A DNA stretch of 64,000 nucleotides, taken from positions 62,001-126,000 of the forward strand of contig CAZKCO010000004.1 in assembly GCA_964551335.1 (NCBI GenBank), in the 5' to 3' direction. The stretch is from Tunicatimonas sp964551335 (GTDB taxonomy: Bacteria; Bacteroidota; Bacteroidia; Cytophagales; Cyclobacteriaceae). Every line of letters begins with the position of its first letter. Position 1 is the stretch's first letter. The position numbers and the translations under genes were made by a program. Positions 25,922-34,337 of this stretch are shown piece after piece. A model generated the notes under the pieces. That model was not told where the DNA came from. It saw nothing but the letters and a program-made list of their open reading frames with translations, and did no database searches.

Positions 25922-26587
25922 ATGCTTATTACCAAACTCACCGTATTATTTGCCCTGTTTATCGTTATCGGTTTTTGGGCTTGTCAACCTGAGAAAAAGA
26001 GGGTCGTCTTTTTTGGTGACTCCATTACCCAAGCCGGTAATGAACCCGGTGGCTATATTGATCTATTACGCCAACGGATGGATACCTCTCGCTACGAGCT
26101 TATTGGGGCCGGCATAAGCGGAAACAAAGTGCCCGACCTTCAGCAAAGACTGCAAAAAGACGTGCTAAACCAGAACCCTGATGTGGTAGTAATTTACATT
26201 GGCATTAACGATGTTTGGCACTTCTATAAGTTTGAAGGCACCACCGGTACTGAAAAAGAGGTATACGAAGCCGGACTGAGAGAGCTTATCCAGGATATTA
26301 CCGCCACGAATAGCGAAGTGATTCTGGCCACGCCTACGGTAATTGGGGAAGACCCGGATAGCCAGGAAGAAGTTAATCAGCAACTACAAGCCTATGCCGA
26401 AGTAGTACGGCAGATAGCAGAAGATATGAATGTTCCGCTGTGCGATCTACGGGCTAACATTAGCGAGTACCTGCGGGAAAACAACGCCGCTAGGCAATAC
26501 GAAGGCATACTTACCACCGACGGAGTGCATATGAACGAACAAGGCAACCAGTTTCTGGCTGATCAGCTCCAGGGTTGTATCGAGTAA
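25922..26587 (+). CDS. SGNH/GDSL-type esterase lipoprotein
   Basis: 221 residues. Lipoprotein signal with lipobox GFWA-C at about residue 21. The four SGNH blocks are present: VVFFGDSITQAG (Ser), GAGISGNKV (Gly), YIGINDVWHF (Asn) and the C-terminal TTDGVHMNEQG (Asp/His). An envelope-anchored esterase or lipase; the natural substrate, perhaps an acetylated carbohydrate or lipid, is not shown by sequence. It is followed by an SDR gene after 88 bases on the same strand. Confidence 0.9.
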   Translation: MLITKLTVLFALFIVIGFWACQPEKKRVVFFGDSITQAGNEPGGYIDLLRQRMDTSRYELIGAGISGNKVPDLQQRLQKDVLNQNPDVVVIYIGINDVWHFYKFEGTTGTEKEVYEAGLRELIQDITATNSEVILATPTVIGEDPDSQEEVNQQLQAYAEVVRQIAEDMNVPLCDLRANISEYLRENNAARQYEGILTTDGVHMNEQGNQFLADQLQGCIE

Positions 26588-26675
26588 ATAACCTCTGCAT
26601 TCTGAACATTTACTGACTTCTGTCAGTCTCTACTGGAGACATAATATTTTTTCACCTTATTTAATTTTTTCAGCT

Positions 26676-27650
26676 ATGCCACACACTAACGTAGTTGTTA
26701 TTACCGGCGCTTCCAGTGGGATTGGGCGCGCTACCGCACTAGAGCTCGCCAAACAGGGAGCCGTTTTGTTTTTGGTTGCCCGCCGAAAAGAGGCTTTGGA
26801 TAGTTTAGCCCAGGATTGCATTGCGCTGGGGGCCACTCCTCGCGTGTTTGCGCTGGACGTTACGGACGAAGAAGCGGTAAAAAATGTAGCCAAGTCGGCC
26901 AACGAGGAATTCGGGCGAATTGATGTTTGGATTAATAATGCTGCTGTTTCGCTGTTTGGTCGGTTTGATGAGCTACCCAGTAAAGATATTCGTCGTCTGA
27001 TTGAAATAAACCTTTTTGGTTACTTATACGGTGCGCAAGCAGTACTCCCCTACTTTAAACAGCAAGGCTCCGGCACATTGATCAATGTTTCTTCTATCGT
27101 CGGGATTGTGGGGCAGCCCTACACTGTTCCCTACTCCGTGAGTAAGTTTGCCATCCGGGGGTTGAGCCTCAGCCTGGCCCAGGAGCTGGCTAATGAGAAG
27201 CATATTCACGTCTGTACTGTGTACCCGGCGGTGATTGATACGCCTATTTTTAACCAGGCCGGGAACTTGTACGGCAAAAAAATCCAAGCCCCCAAGCCTC
27301 GGATTAAAGCCAATAAGGTTGCCACTACGATTGTCAATTTAATTGACCATCCCAAAACCGAAGTGATTGTAGGTGGACAGGGCAAGATTGCCCGGCTAGC
27401 CCGTTTACTGGCTCCAAGCCTGTTCGACAAAAAATTTCGGGAAAATATTGCCAATGGCCACTTCTACGATGCCCCGGAGGAACCCACTTTGGGTAATCTG
27501 TACGAGCCTCAACCACAGTACTCCCAGATAAGTGGCGGCTGGAAAGCGGAGGATGAACCTGATTTCATGCTACCCAATTGGTTGATCGGCACCGGCGCCG
27601 CGGTTGTGACGGGGTTACTTATTGGACTCAGCGTCCGAAGCAATCGCTAA
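26676..27650 (+). CDS. SDR-family oxidoreductase with C-terminal membrane anchor
   Basis: 324 residues. Classical SDR core with TGASSGIG near residue 10, NNAAVS, catalytic INVSSIVG and YSVSKFAIRG. After the core (about residue 260) a linker leads to a hydrophobic segment LIGTGAAVVTGLLIGLSV at the very C-terminus followed by RSNR, a tail anchor seen in a subset of bacterial SDRs. Substrate unknown. Its 3' end converges on the rhodopsin gene; the terminator hairpin between them has its T run on the rhodopsin strand. Confidence 0.9.
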   Translation: MPHTNVVVITGASSGIGRATALELAKQGAVLFLVARRKEALDSLAQDCIALGATPRVFALDVTDEEAVKNVAKSANEEFGRIDVWINNAAVSLFGRFDELPSKDIRRLIEINLFGYLYGAQAVLPYFKQQGSGTLINVSSIVGIVGQPYTVPYSVSKFAIRGLSLSLAQELANEKHIHVCTVYPAVIDTPIFNQAGNLYGKKIQAPKPRIKANKVATTIVNLIDHPKTEVIVGGQGKIARLARLLAPSLFDKKFRENIANGHFYDAPEEPTLGNLYEPQPQYSQISGGWKAEDEPDFMLPNWLIGTGAAVVTGLLIGLSVRSNR

Positions 27651-27660
27651 ATGCTTACAA

Positions 27661-27693
27661 ACAAAAAAACGTACCGCTGAACTACGGTACGTT
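27661..27693 (-). terminator. Rho-independent terminator of the rhodopsin gene
   Basis: A perfect 9-base stem AACGTACCG / CGGTACGTT with an 8-base loop (27668-27693). On the minus strand it is followed by TTTTTTTGTTTG, so it ends the rhodopsin transcript 34 bases after its stop. Confidence 0.88.
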
Positions 27694-27726
27694 ATACTCT
27701 TCCAGTTAGGTCTGGCTATAGTTCTC

Positions 27727-28509
27727 CTAAGCAGTAACTGCAGCCCTCTCACGCTCGTCGTAGCCAGTAGGGGTACCGGTTTTGCTGGCCCCCATAGCCG
27801 TTGCATATACTACTAAACCGAAGCCAATCTTATTCACGGCGTCTCCAACATTATAGATCAGGTCCATATTTGAAGTATCAATACCGGTGAAAGATAGCAG
27901 ATTGCCAGGCAGTAGCATGTAACCGATGGGATAGATACCCCAGCCGATAAGAGCAAATAATGATAAGTTCCTAAATCCTTTCTTCACTACAGCACTTTGA
28001 GACTTGTCTGCCAAAGCCTTGGCCGAGCCAAAGAAGACTTCATAGATAATAACTGCCCAACCCAAGGTAGAAATAATACCCCACAGGATATTCATAGGAC
28101 CGTTGGTACGATAGAAACCTTCACCTATGTAGCCAGCTACCAGCATTACCACAGCAGCGAGAATAAATCTCCACATCAAGCCGATCTTAGCCCCTGCCGG
28201 ACGAAGCAGCAAATAAAACTCTACGCACATCAATGGTACAGTCAGCGTCCAATCAATGTACCGAAGTACAGTCGGGTTTTCTCCGGTGATAGTATAATAA
28301 TCACGCATATAGTAGTAGTGTACCGCAGCAATTCCCGTAATCAAACCGGAAATAAGTAAAGAAAGCTTCCATTTGCCGTCTACCCTACTCCTCTCGAAGA
28401 AGAAGAAGATAGAAGCAGCAAACATGGCCATGTAGCCCGTAAAAAAAGTAAATGCTACTGGATCGTCAACAGGAATCTCGACGATATCAGCGAGGAGTAA
28501 TGTTTCCAT
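27727..28509 (-). CDS. Proteorhodopsin-type light-driven proton pump
   Basis: 260 residues, seven membrane helices. Helix C reads RYIDWTLTVPLMCVEF, giving proton acceptor D86, T90 and proton donor E97 (the DTE triad of proteorhodopsin pumps), with H64 placed as the acceptor's partner histidine. Retinal binds the Schiff-base lysine K227 in VGDAVNKIGF, with counter-ion D223. M94, at the main spectral-tuning position, predicts green absorption. In helix E, WGIIST aligns with bacteriorhodopsin WAIST, placing G144 where xanthorhodopsin has the glycine that opens a window for a carotenoid antenna. No retinal or carotenoid genes are in the window. Own terminator downstream and an inverted repeat just before the start. 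Confidence 0.97.
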   Translation of the reverse strand: METLLLADIVEIPVDDPVAFTFFTGYMAMFAASIFFFFERSRVDGKWKLSLLISGLITGIAAVHYYYMRDYYTITGENPTVLRYIDWTLTVPLMCVEFYLLLRPAGAKIGLMWRFILAAVVMLVAGYIGEGFYRTNGPMNILWGIISTLGWAVIIYEVFFGSAKALADKSQSAVVKKGFRNLSLFALIGWGIYPIGYMLLPGNLLSFTGIDTSNMDLIYNVGDAVNKIGFGLVVYATAMGASKTGTPTGYDERERAAVTA

Positions 28510-28512
28510 GAG

Positions 28513-28542
28513 TGTTTAATAATTTAGTTTAAATATTAAACA
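28513..28542 (-). promoter_or_regulatory. Inverted repeat at the rhodopsin start region
   Basis: TGTTTAATA (28513-28521) and TATTAAACA (28534-28542) form a perfect 9-base inverted repeat with a 12-base loop, ending 4 bases before the ATG. It could be an operator or a weak RNA hairpin over the ribosome landing site. Confidence 0.45.
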
Positions 28543-28584
28543 ATATGTAATAAAAATGTTTAAAAGAAATTAAAAAATACTAAA

Positions 28585-28592
28585 CAAAATTA
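28585..28592 (-). promoter_or_regulatory. Candidate -7 element of the rhodopsin promoter
   Basis: TAATTTTG on the minus strand matches the Bacteroidetes -7 box TAnnTTTG exactly and lies 76 bases before the ATG. No TTG is found at the expected -33 spacing, so the call is tentative. Confidence 0.4.
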
Positions 28593-28662
28593 TCTATTTA
28601 CCCAGCATGTATTAGATTTTGAGAAGTAATTGATATTTTTAAAGGCAGAATAACTACTATTC

Positions 28663-29553
28663 TTATATATTTTCTTTTTTTCCGAAAAGCGCGAGACCAC
28701 GATGATAAATGGTTTGTATAACCAATCCGAAGGAAACACCAAACACAATAATAATAATATTGATCAGGCCTTCAGCGCTAAATGAAAGGCGGATGAGTAC
28801 CGTAGAGAGAATAAATCCGGTATTTCGAATCAGCTGATTGTAGTCCTTAGTATATTTAAAAGAAACCGTTAGTACCAGTACATCAAACAGGATAAGAAGA
28901 ATAAAAAACTCGTGGTAAAATATCCAATTCACATTAGTAACCTCGCTGATCTGTTGCGTGAGGTACCAATAGGTTTCCAACACCCATTTCAAAAAGCTGT
29001 ACGCCGTAAGCCCAACAAAAGCCACAAATAATAGTACGCTAACGCGCCGTTTGAACTGAAGAAAAGGAGCAATTCCTTCAGACAGACTCAATTTTGGGCT
29101 TTCTCGAGCTTGCCGATTAAACTGCTGGATGATTAGAAACAGCAAAATCAGCCCTACCAAATCAGCCAGCAGTTGAATGTTATAATCGTAGGTGAACCAA
29201 TCTAGCGATAGCGTTGCGTTCGAGATATCTTTGAAAATACGGCGCACTACAATAAGCGAGATAATCTCGTACTGCTTACTCACGAAGGTGGTGAACGATG
29301 AAGGCAGGTAGTAAATAAGTAAGTACACCTCAAATACCAAAATAAAGGTAAACGGGGTGTACAGGGTAGCAATAGGGTCGGTAAGCATACTTCCAGCTAT
29401 CAACTGCTGAGGAAGGATATGAAGCCAATGCAAAAAGACCAGAAAAACGTGAATCAGAAAACCCGCAATACTGAGGTTGATAATCAGTTGGTCGAAACGC
29501 TCTTTAAACTGATCATCAAGAATTTTATCGGCGAAAGAATCTAATAGCCTCAT
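28663..29553 (-). CDS. Multi-pass membrane protein of unknown function upstream of the rhodopsin gene
   Basis: 296 residues, not recognised. About six or seven hydrophobic segments are visible, for example LIINLSIAGFLIHVFLVFL (near 24-44), FTFILVFEVYLLIYYL, LLADLVGLILLFLII, VSVLLFVAFVGLTAYSFL, EFFILLILFDVLVLTV and a C-terminal INIIIIVFGVSFGLVI. A short basic stretch ISLIVVRRIFKDIS follows the third segment. Same strand as the rhodopsin gene, 153 bases upstream of it, with no terminator seen between. A stable hairpin ends directly at its start codon. An ion-channel-like or redox role is possible but unproven. Confidence 0.75.
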   Translation of the reverse strand: MRLLDSFADKILDDQFKERFDQLIINLSIAGFLIHVFLVFLHWLHILPQQLIAGSMLTDPIATLYTPFTFILVFEVYLLIYYLPSSFTTFVSKQYEIISLIVVRRIFKDISNATLSLDWFTYDYNIQLLADLVGLILLFLIIQQFNRQARESPKLSLSEGIAPFLQFKRRVSVLLFVAFVGLTAYSFLKWVLETYWYLTQQISEVTNVNWIFYHEFFILLILFDVLVLTVSFKYTKDYNQLIRNTGFILSTVLIRLSFSAEGLINIIIIVFGVSFGLVIQTIYHRGLALFGKKENI

Positions 29554-29604
29554 GCTCGCGGGGTCAGCAAATTACGGCAGGATTAAGAAGTTGCTGACTC
29601 GAGC
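29554..29604 (-). promoter_or_regulatory. Two-part hairpin ending at the start codon of the membrane protein
   Basis: GTCAGCAA (29563-29570) pairs with TTGCTGAC (29591-29598), and an outer GCTCG (29554-29558) pairs with CGAGC (29600-29604). On the minus strand the final base of the outer stem touches the ATG at 29553. No T run, so it does not look like the sulfatase terminator. Confidence 0.5.
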
Positions 29605-29651
29605 GGGAGCCGGATAGTAGTACGATTGTAACTGAGACGCCCGAATTTAGT

Positions 29652-31247
29652 TTATCCGTCCTGCTTTTGTACACCCACTTCTTCCGCCCACTGCTCGTAC
29701 GTCTGGCTCATCTGATTTACCACCTTGGGAAACTTCTGGCTCACATCGGTAAGCTCGGTAGGGTCCTGCTGCATATCGTACAGCGCCCACTGGTAATCGG
29801 GAGCCCGGCTTACGATTTTCCACTTCCCCTGCCGCATGGCCTGGTGGCCAATATGCTCCCAAAAAAGCGGGCGGTCGGCGACTACAGAATCATTCTTAAT
29901 CAACGACAGCAGGTTCTGGCCTCGCAACGCCCGCACCGAATCGGGGTAATTGGCCTGCGCAACTTCGGCTATAGTCGGATAAATATCTACTACATGGGCG
30001 TAAGAATCTATTCGTTCTTCCCTGGGTTCCAGACCTTCTGGCCAATGCATAATCATGGGAGTAGCAATACCACCTTCTTCTACCCAGCGCTTGTAACGGC
30101 GGAAAGGGGTATTAGAGACGATTGACCAGGGCTTACGGTAAGCGGCGTAGGAGCCCGGTTGACCGATAGCCACGCTGTCATTGTTCAGGTTTCGTCCGGT
30201 AATGTCCTCCGGCGACCCGCCATTGTCAGACAAAAACAGCACTAGTGTATTGTCCCAGGCATTATTCGCTCTAATGGTTTCAAACACTCTTCCCAGTCCC
30301 TGATCCATCCGGTCAATCATAGCCGCATACACTTCCATGCGTCGCTCCCAGTGTAGTGAGGTATCGCGCTCGCTCCAGGCGGGCACATCCTCCTCCCAGG
30401 GTGGCAACTGGAAAGTAGTATCAATCATACCGGCCTTTTGCATGCGCAAATACCGCTCTTCCTGCAAAGATTCCCAACCGTTATCGTAGCGTCCGGCGTA
30501 GCGCTGAACATCTTCCTCTAGGGCGTGTAGCGGCCAATGCGGCGCCGTATAGGCCAGATACAGAAAGAAAGGCTGGTTTTCCTGCTGCGCGAAATGGTGG
30601 TCAAGAAAGGCAGCAGCCGAATCAGAAAAGGCATCGGTCATGTAAAAACCTTCTGCCGGTGGTGTCCAGGGCTGACCGTCGTAGGCCATCTGCCGTAAGC
30701 GGGGCTGATCGGTAATAATTTCGTAGTAACTACTTCCGCCGCTTATTAGCCCGAAGTACTGATCAAAACCTCGCTTGGTGGGCCAATGTTCGGGCTTTTC
30801 ACCGACGTGCCATTTGCCCGACATGTAGGTGGAGTAGCCAGCCGGCTTCAATAGTTCGGCTAGCGTGAGACACTGCTGATTTAGAAAGCCCTGGTACGCT
30901 CCCGGTTCCGGATTGCTCTCCACGCTGCTGACCATTGCTCCCATACCTGCTTCGTGAGGATATAATCCGGTAAGTAATGAAGCCCGCGTGGGGCAGCAAC
31001 GAGCAGTATTGTAAAAGTGCCGAAAGGCTACTCCCGATTTTGCGAGTCCGTCCAGGTTCGGAGTGCTAATTTCGCTACCGTAGCAGCCTAGATCAGAATA
31101 GCCCATATCATCGGCCATAATGAGCAAAATGTTAGGCCGGTCGTCGGGTGCCGACTCGGAAGAAGGCTCGGTCTGACAGGCAGTAAATAGCAGATGAAGA
31201 AGAAAAAAAATGGATAGCAGGTTGAAAAAGTTAGCTTGTCTATTCAT
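29652..31247 (-). CDS. Arylsulfatase (S1 family) lipoprotein
   Basis: 531 residues from the ATG at 31247, chosen because MNRQANFFNLLSIFFLLHLLFTA-C is a lipoprotein signal; the frame opens 21 codons earlier. The sulfatase signature CCPTRASLLTG gives formylglycine cysteine C84 with R88; metal ligands lie in LLIMADDMGYSDLG and FLSDNGGSPED. It is an envelope sulfatase that would need a formylglycine-generating enzyme or anSME, neither seen here. Marine Bacteroidetes use such enzymes on sulfated algal polysaccharides. Same strand as the S1/P1 nuclease gene upstream, 46 bases apart. Confidence 0.92.
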   Translation of the reverse strand: MNRQANFFNLLSIFFLLHLLFTACQTEPSSESAPDDRPNILLIMADDMGYSDLGCYGSEISTPNLDGLAKSGVAFRHFYNTARCCPTRASLLTGLYPHEAGMGAMVSSVESNPEPGAYQGFLNQQCLTLAELLKPAGYSTYMSGKWHVGEKPEHWPTKRGFDQYFGLISGGSSYYEIITDQPRLRQMAYDGQPWTPPAEGFYMTDAFSDSAAAFLDHHFAQQENQPFFLYLAYTAPHWPLHALEEDVQRYAGRYDNGWESLQEERYLRMQKAGMIDTTFQLPPWEEDVPAWSERDTSLHWERRMEVYAAMIDRMDQGLGRVFETIRANNAWDNTLVLFLSDNGGSPEDITGRNLNNDSVAIGQPGSYAAYRKPWSIVSNTPFRRYKRWVEEGGIATPMIMHWPEGLEPREERIDSYAHVVDIYPTIAEVAQANYPDSVRALRGQNLLSLIKNDSVVADRPLFWEHIGHQAMRQGKWKIVSRAPDYQWALYDMQQDPTELTDVSQKFPKVVNQMSQTYEQWAEEVGVQKQDG

Positions 31248-31293
31248 GCGAGTGAATATACGTGCTTTTGCTAAAAAGAGAAATATAAATGGC

Positions 31294-32070
31294 TCAACCA
31301 TAAATATCATTCAGGATACCGGCCAGGCGAAGCCCCGCCAGCAGCAGTTGCTGTTCAACAACCGGCCAGTTACGGTACATATATTGGTAGCCAATGCGGC
31401 GGCTACCGGGTAGATCGTACACGGTGTTACGCAAACTCATCGCCTCGGATAGCCACTGCTCAGGCAATGAACTCTGGGCTTGTTTAGCCATTTCAGGAGT
31501 AACGTGGCGGTTCAGGTGAGCCGCCAGTTCGGTATAGCTCAGTTGCTTGGCATCGATCATATCACTGTCCCACACCCGGTGAAGATTAGATGAATCTGAT
31601 TCATACATCCACTTTACCCGCACATCATTGCCGCCCCGGTCCTCACCGGTGCCTACGTGTAAAGGCTGGTGTAAATCACCTACCAGATGCACCAGCATTT
31701 TAAGATACTCCTGTTCCTGCTTGGGCGAAAGCTCTCTATTTTTCAGTGCCTCCACAATCCGCTGCACCGCTTCGTAGGCATTACCCGCAGGTTCCTGGAT
31801 TTCAGGATTGTAGGTAGTGCCAGTCGGAATAGTTACCCAGTGCCAGGTATTGGTGTAATCGTAAGCTGAATCGGAACGTATCTCGTCCATCCAGGTACTC
31901 GCCATCGCCAGATCTACCGGTCCTAAAATCTGCGTAATCCGGGCCTCTGCGGCCCGACTCAAGTGCCACTGGGCCAGTTGGCCAATCGCCCGATGGCCGG
32001 TCTGCCCCCATCCAAAACTGGTTTGGCAACCTATCATCAGTAGAAGGATTGCTCCAGCAAATTTTCTCAT
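31294..32070 (-). CDS. S1/P1-type nuclease
   Basis: 258 residues. A signal peptide ends at SFG, leaving Trp21 as mature N-terminus (WGQTGHRAIGQLA), as required for zinc binding in P1 nuclease; histidine and aspartate ligands follow in WMDEIRSD, WHWVTIP, LVHLVGDLHQPLHVG and NLHRVWDSDMID. These are periplasmic or secreted zinc enzymes that degrade single-stranded nucleic acids and remove 3' phosphates, likely for phosphate or nucleoside scavenging. A possible lipobox MIGC lies within the signal, but lipid attachment there would spoil the zinc site. Confidence 0.92.
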   Translation of the reverse strand: MRKFAGAILLLMIGCQTSFGWGQTGHRAIGQLAQWHLSRAAEARITQILGPVDLAMASTWMDEIRSDSAYDYTNTWHWVTIPTGTTYNPEIQEPAGNAYEAVQRIVEALKNRELSPKQEQEYLKMLVHLVGDLHQPLHVGTGEDRGGNDVRVKWMYESDSSNLHRVWDSDMIDAKQLSYTELAAHLNRHVTPEMAKQAQSSLPEQWLSEAMSLRNTVYDLPGSRRIGYQYMYRNWPVVEQQLLLAGLRLAGILNDIYG

Positions 32071-32230
32071 AGTAGTTGATCGTTTGCGACGAAGATACTC
32101 TATTCTGAAAAAGAACTAAGCGCCGACAATGATTTTCAAGGCACAATTGTTTCTGCACCATCGTTTGTTGCCTATGATACTTTGGAGTTTCCTATTTGAA
32201 GACTAATGTCATTCTCACTATCTTACTGGC

Positions 32231-33406
32231 ATGAAACCTGTCCTCTCTTCAATCCTGCTATTGTTCTTCTCTATCCAGCTGCTGGCTCAAACCGACACTA
32301 CCATGCTCTGCCAAGGTCATTATTTTACCGAGGCTGAGGGTAAAGCCGCCTTAGAGCGTTTCGCTCAAACTTACCACGACCAGGCCAGTTGGGAAGCCCG
32401 GGCCGACCGTATCCGGCAGGGTATCTGGCAAGGTCTGGGACTGACCGAGCACTTTGAACGCACTCCGCTCAATCCGATCATTCACAGCAAGCAAACATTT
32501 GATGGCTATACGGTAGAGAACATAGCCTTTGAGAGCCTACCTGGTTTTTTCGTAACCGGAAATCTCTACCGGCCTACCGAAGCCAAGTCTACTTATCCAG
32601 CCGTAATCTCTACGCACGGCCACTTTCAAGGAGATAACTATTCAGCCCGCACCCGGGAGGATATGCAAAAACGCTGTGCCAGTCTGGCCCGCATGGGAGC
32701 AGTTGTGCTGGCCTACGATATGATCGGCTACGGCGAGGCTAATCAAACGATACATAAGCACCCGAAAGCCTTAGTCCTCCAAACCGTAAACAGTCTGCGG
32801 GCGGTAGACTTTCTAACTTCTTTGCCCGAAGTAGACCCGCAACGCATTGCCGTAACCGGAGCATCGGGCGGTGGCACCCAAACTTTTTTATTAACGGCAC
32901 TAGATGACCGGATTGCCGTATCGGTACCGGTCGTAATGGTGTCAGCTCACTTCTTCGGAGGTTGCGTCTGCGAGAGCGGCCTGCCTATTCATCGCAGTAC
33001 CAATCATCAAACGAGTAACGTGGAAATCGCTGCTTTAGCGGCACCTCGCCCCATGCTGCTGGTTTCCGACGGGGACGACTGGACCAAGAACAACCCCGAT
33101 GTAGAATACCCCTACATACGCAATATTTACCGGCTATACGGAAAAGAAGAACTGGTAGAGAATTATCATCTACCTGACGAAGGGCACGACTACGGCCCTA
33201 GCAAGCGCAACGCGATGTACCGCTTCTTAGCCCGGCACCTGGACCTTTCTCTGGACAAAATTCAAGATGATGACGGAAAGATTGACGAAAGCTTCGTCAC
33301 AATTGTGCCCCACGACCAACTACGAGTATTCACTGATCAGCACCCCCGCCCTAAAAAGGCTATCCAGGGCGACCAAGCCGCCAGCGAGTTGCTAAATGCC
33401 TACTAG
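32231..33406 (+). CDS. Exported alpha/beta hydrolase (acetyl xylan esterase / dienelactone hydrolase-like)
   Basis: 391 residues with signal peptide ending LLAQ (about residue 20). The alpha/beta-hydrolase core has the nucleophile elbow VTGASGGGTQTF, an acid in VSDGDDWT and the catalytic His in PDEGHDYGPS. A long N-terminal lid or cap segment (about 25-85) precedes the core. Such proteins de-esterify plant or algal polysaccharides in Bacteroidetes. It is transcribed alone, divergent from the S1/P1 nuclease gene. Confidence 0.85.
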   Translation: MKPVLSSILLLFFSIQLLAQTDTTMLCQGHYFTEAEGKAALERFAQTYHDQASWEARADRIRQGIWQGLGLTEHFERTPLNPIIHSKQTFDGYTVENIAFESLPGFFVTGNLYRPTEAKSTYPAVISTHGHFQGDNYSARTREDMQKRCASLARMGAVVLAYDMIGYGEANQTIHKHPKALVLQTVNSLRAVDFLTSLPEVDPQRIAVTGASGGGTQTFLLTALDDRIAVSVPVVMVSAHFFGGCVCESGLPIHRSTNHQTSNVEIAALAAPRPMLLVSDGDDWTKNNPDVEYPYIRNIYRLYGKEELVENYHLPDEGHDYGPSKRNAMYRFLARHLDLSLDKIQDDDGKIDESFVTIVPHDQLRVFTDQHPRPKKAIQGDQAASELLNAY

Positions 33407-33418
33407 GGAGACTATAGA

Positions 33419-33477
33419 CAGGAAACGAGAGTCCGCGTAATATTGACATTTCACGGTTTCCGGTCTCCGGTTTCCTG
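33419..33477. repeat. Imperfect inverted repeat between convergent genes
   Basis: CAGGAAACGAGAGTCCG at 33419-33435 faces CGGTCTCCGGTTTCCTG at 33461-33477; 13 of 17 positions pair. It lies between the convergent esterase and pirin genes and may end both transcripts, though there is no clean T run. It belongs to the spacer word-repeat class. Confidence 0.5.
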
Positions 33478-33485
33478 CCTCCCGC

Positions 33486-34337
33486 TCAACTCCACACTCC
33501 CATCTTCCCCGACTGATAGTCCTGAAAAGCCTGACGGAGTTCGGCTTCGGAGTTCATCACGAAAGGACCGTGGGCGACAATGGGTTCGTTAAACGGAGCA
33601 CCATGCCCCAGAATGAGCTTGGATTTCTCTCTAGCTGTTACTTGCAGCCGTTCGCCATCCATCGCAAACTCTAACAGTTGGTGCATATCGGCAGTAGTAC
33701 CGTTTACGTCTACTGAGCCGTTCACTACGTAAAACAGAATCTGGTCCGACGCAGGAATATCCACGGTGAATGACCCGCCCTCTTTCAGGTCTACGCTGGT
33801 CATGGTAAGGCCGGTCAGCGATGCTACCGGGCCGGTTTGCCCCTTCCACTCGCCTGAGATCAGGTGAATGGTTACCTTGTCGTCGTCCTCACTAAGGTGA
33901 GTGATTTCGTCTTTAGATAGCCCGATGTAGTTAGGGTCGGTCATCTTCAGGTGGCTGGGCAGGTTGAGCCAAAGTTGAATCACTTCTTCCTCGCCGCCGT
34001 GGGCTTTAAATTCTTCAGACGATACTTCCGAGTGCAGCAATCCGCTACCGGCGGTCATCCACTGAATACCTCCGGCTTCAATTTTACTGTTAAATCCGCC
34101 CGTATCTTTGTGAACAATGTCTCCCTTAAAGATGTAGGTGAGTGTCTCAAAGCCCCGGTGCGGGTGCGGCCCGAACGGCAGCCCCTGGTTGCCCGGTCGG
34201 TAGGTCTGAGGACCATGATGATTCAGAAACAGAAAGGGGTCCAATGATTGGATAGAAGCAGTAGGCATTGCCCGGTAGGTACTTAGATCGGCAATAGGTT
34301 CGTATACGGCCGTATGTTTTTTCTTGATGCTTCGCAT
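33486..34337 (-). CDS. Pirin-family cupin protein
   Basis: 283 residues, full length for a bacterial pirin. The N-terminal cupin has the metal-binding pattern LPFGPHPHRGFETLTY and the family motif GIQWMTAGSGLLHSE; the C-terminal cupin ends with ILGHGAPFNEPIVAHGPFVMN. Several bacterial pirins act as quercetin dioxygenases or redox-linked regulators, while others have no known activity. Monocistronic. Confidence 0.93.
   Translation of the reverse strand: MRSIKKKHTAVYEPIADLSTYRAMPTASIQSLDPFLFLNHHGPQTYRPGNQGLPFGPHPHRGFETLTYIFKGDIVHKDTGGFNSKIEAGGIQWMTAGSGLLHSEVSSEEFKAHGGEEEVIQLWLNLPSHLKMTDPNYIGLSKDEITHLSEDDDKVTIHLISGEWKGQTGPVASLTGLTMTSVDLKEGGSFTVDIPASDQILFYVVNGSVDVNGTTADMHQLLEFAMDGERLQVTAREKSKLILGHGAPFNEPIVAHGPFVMNSEAELRQAFQDYQSGKMGVWS

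Noticed and set aside
32071..32230. Promoters for the divergent nuclease and esterase genes
   Set aside because: Near-matches such as ATACTTTG were seen, but none fits both the TTG and TAnnTTTG boxes with correct spacing.
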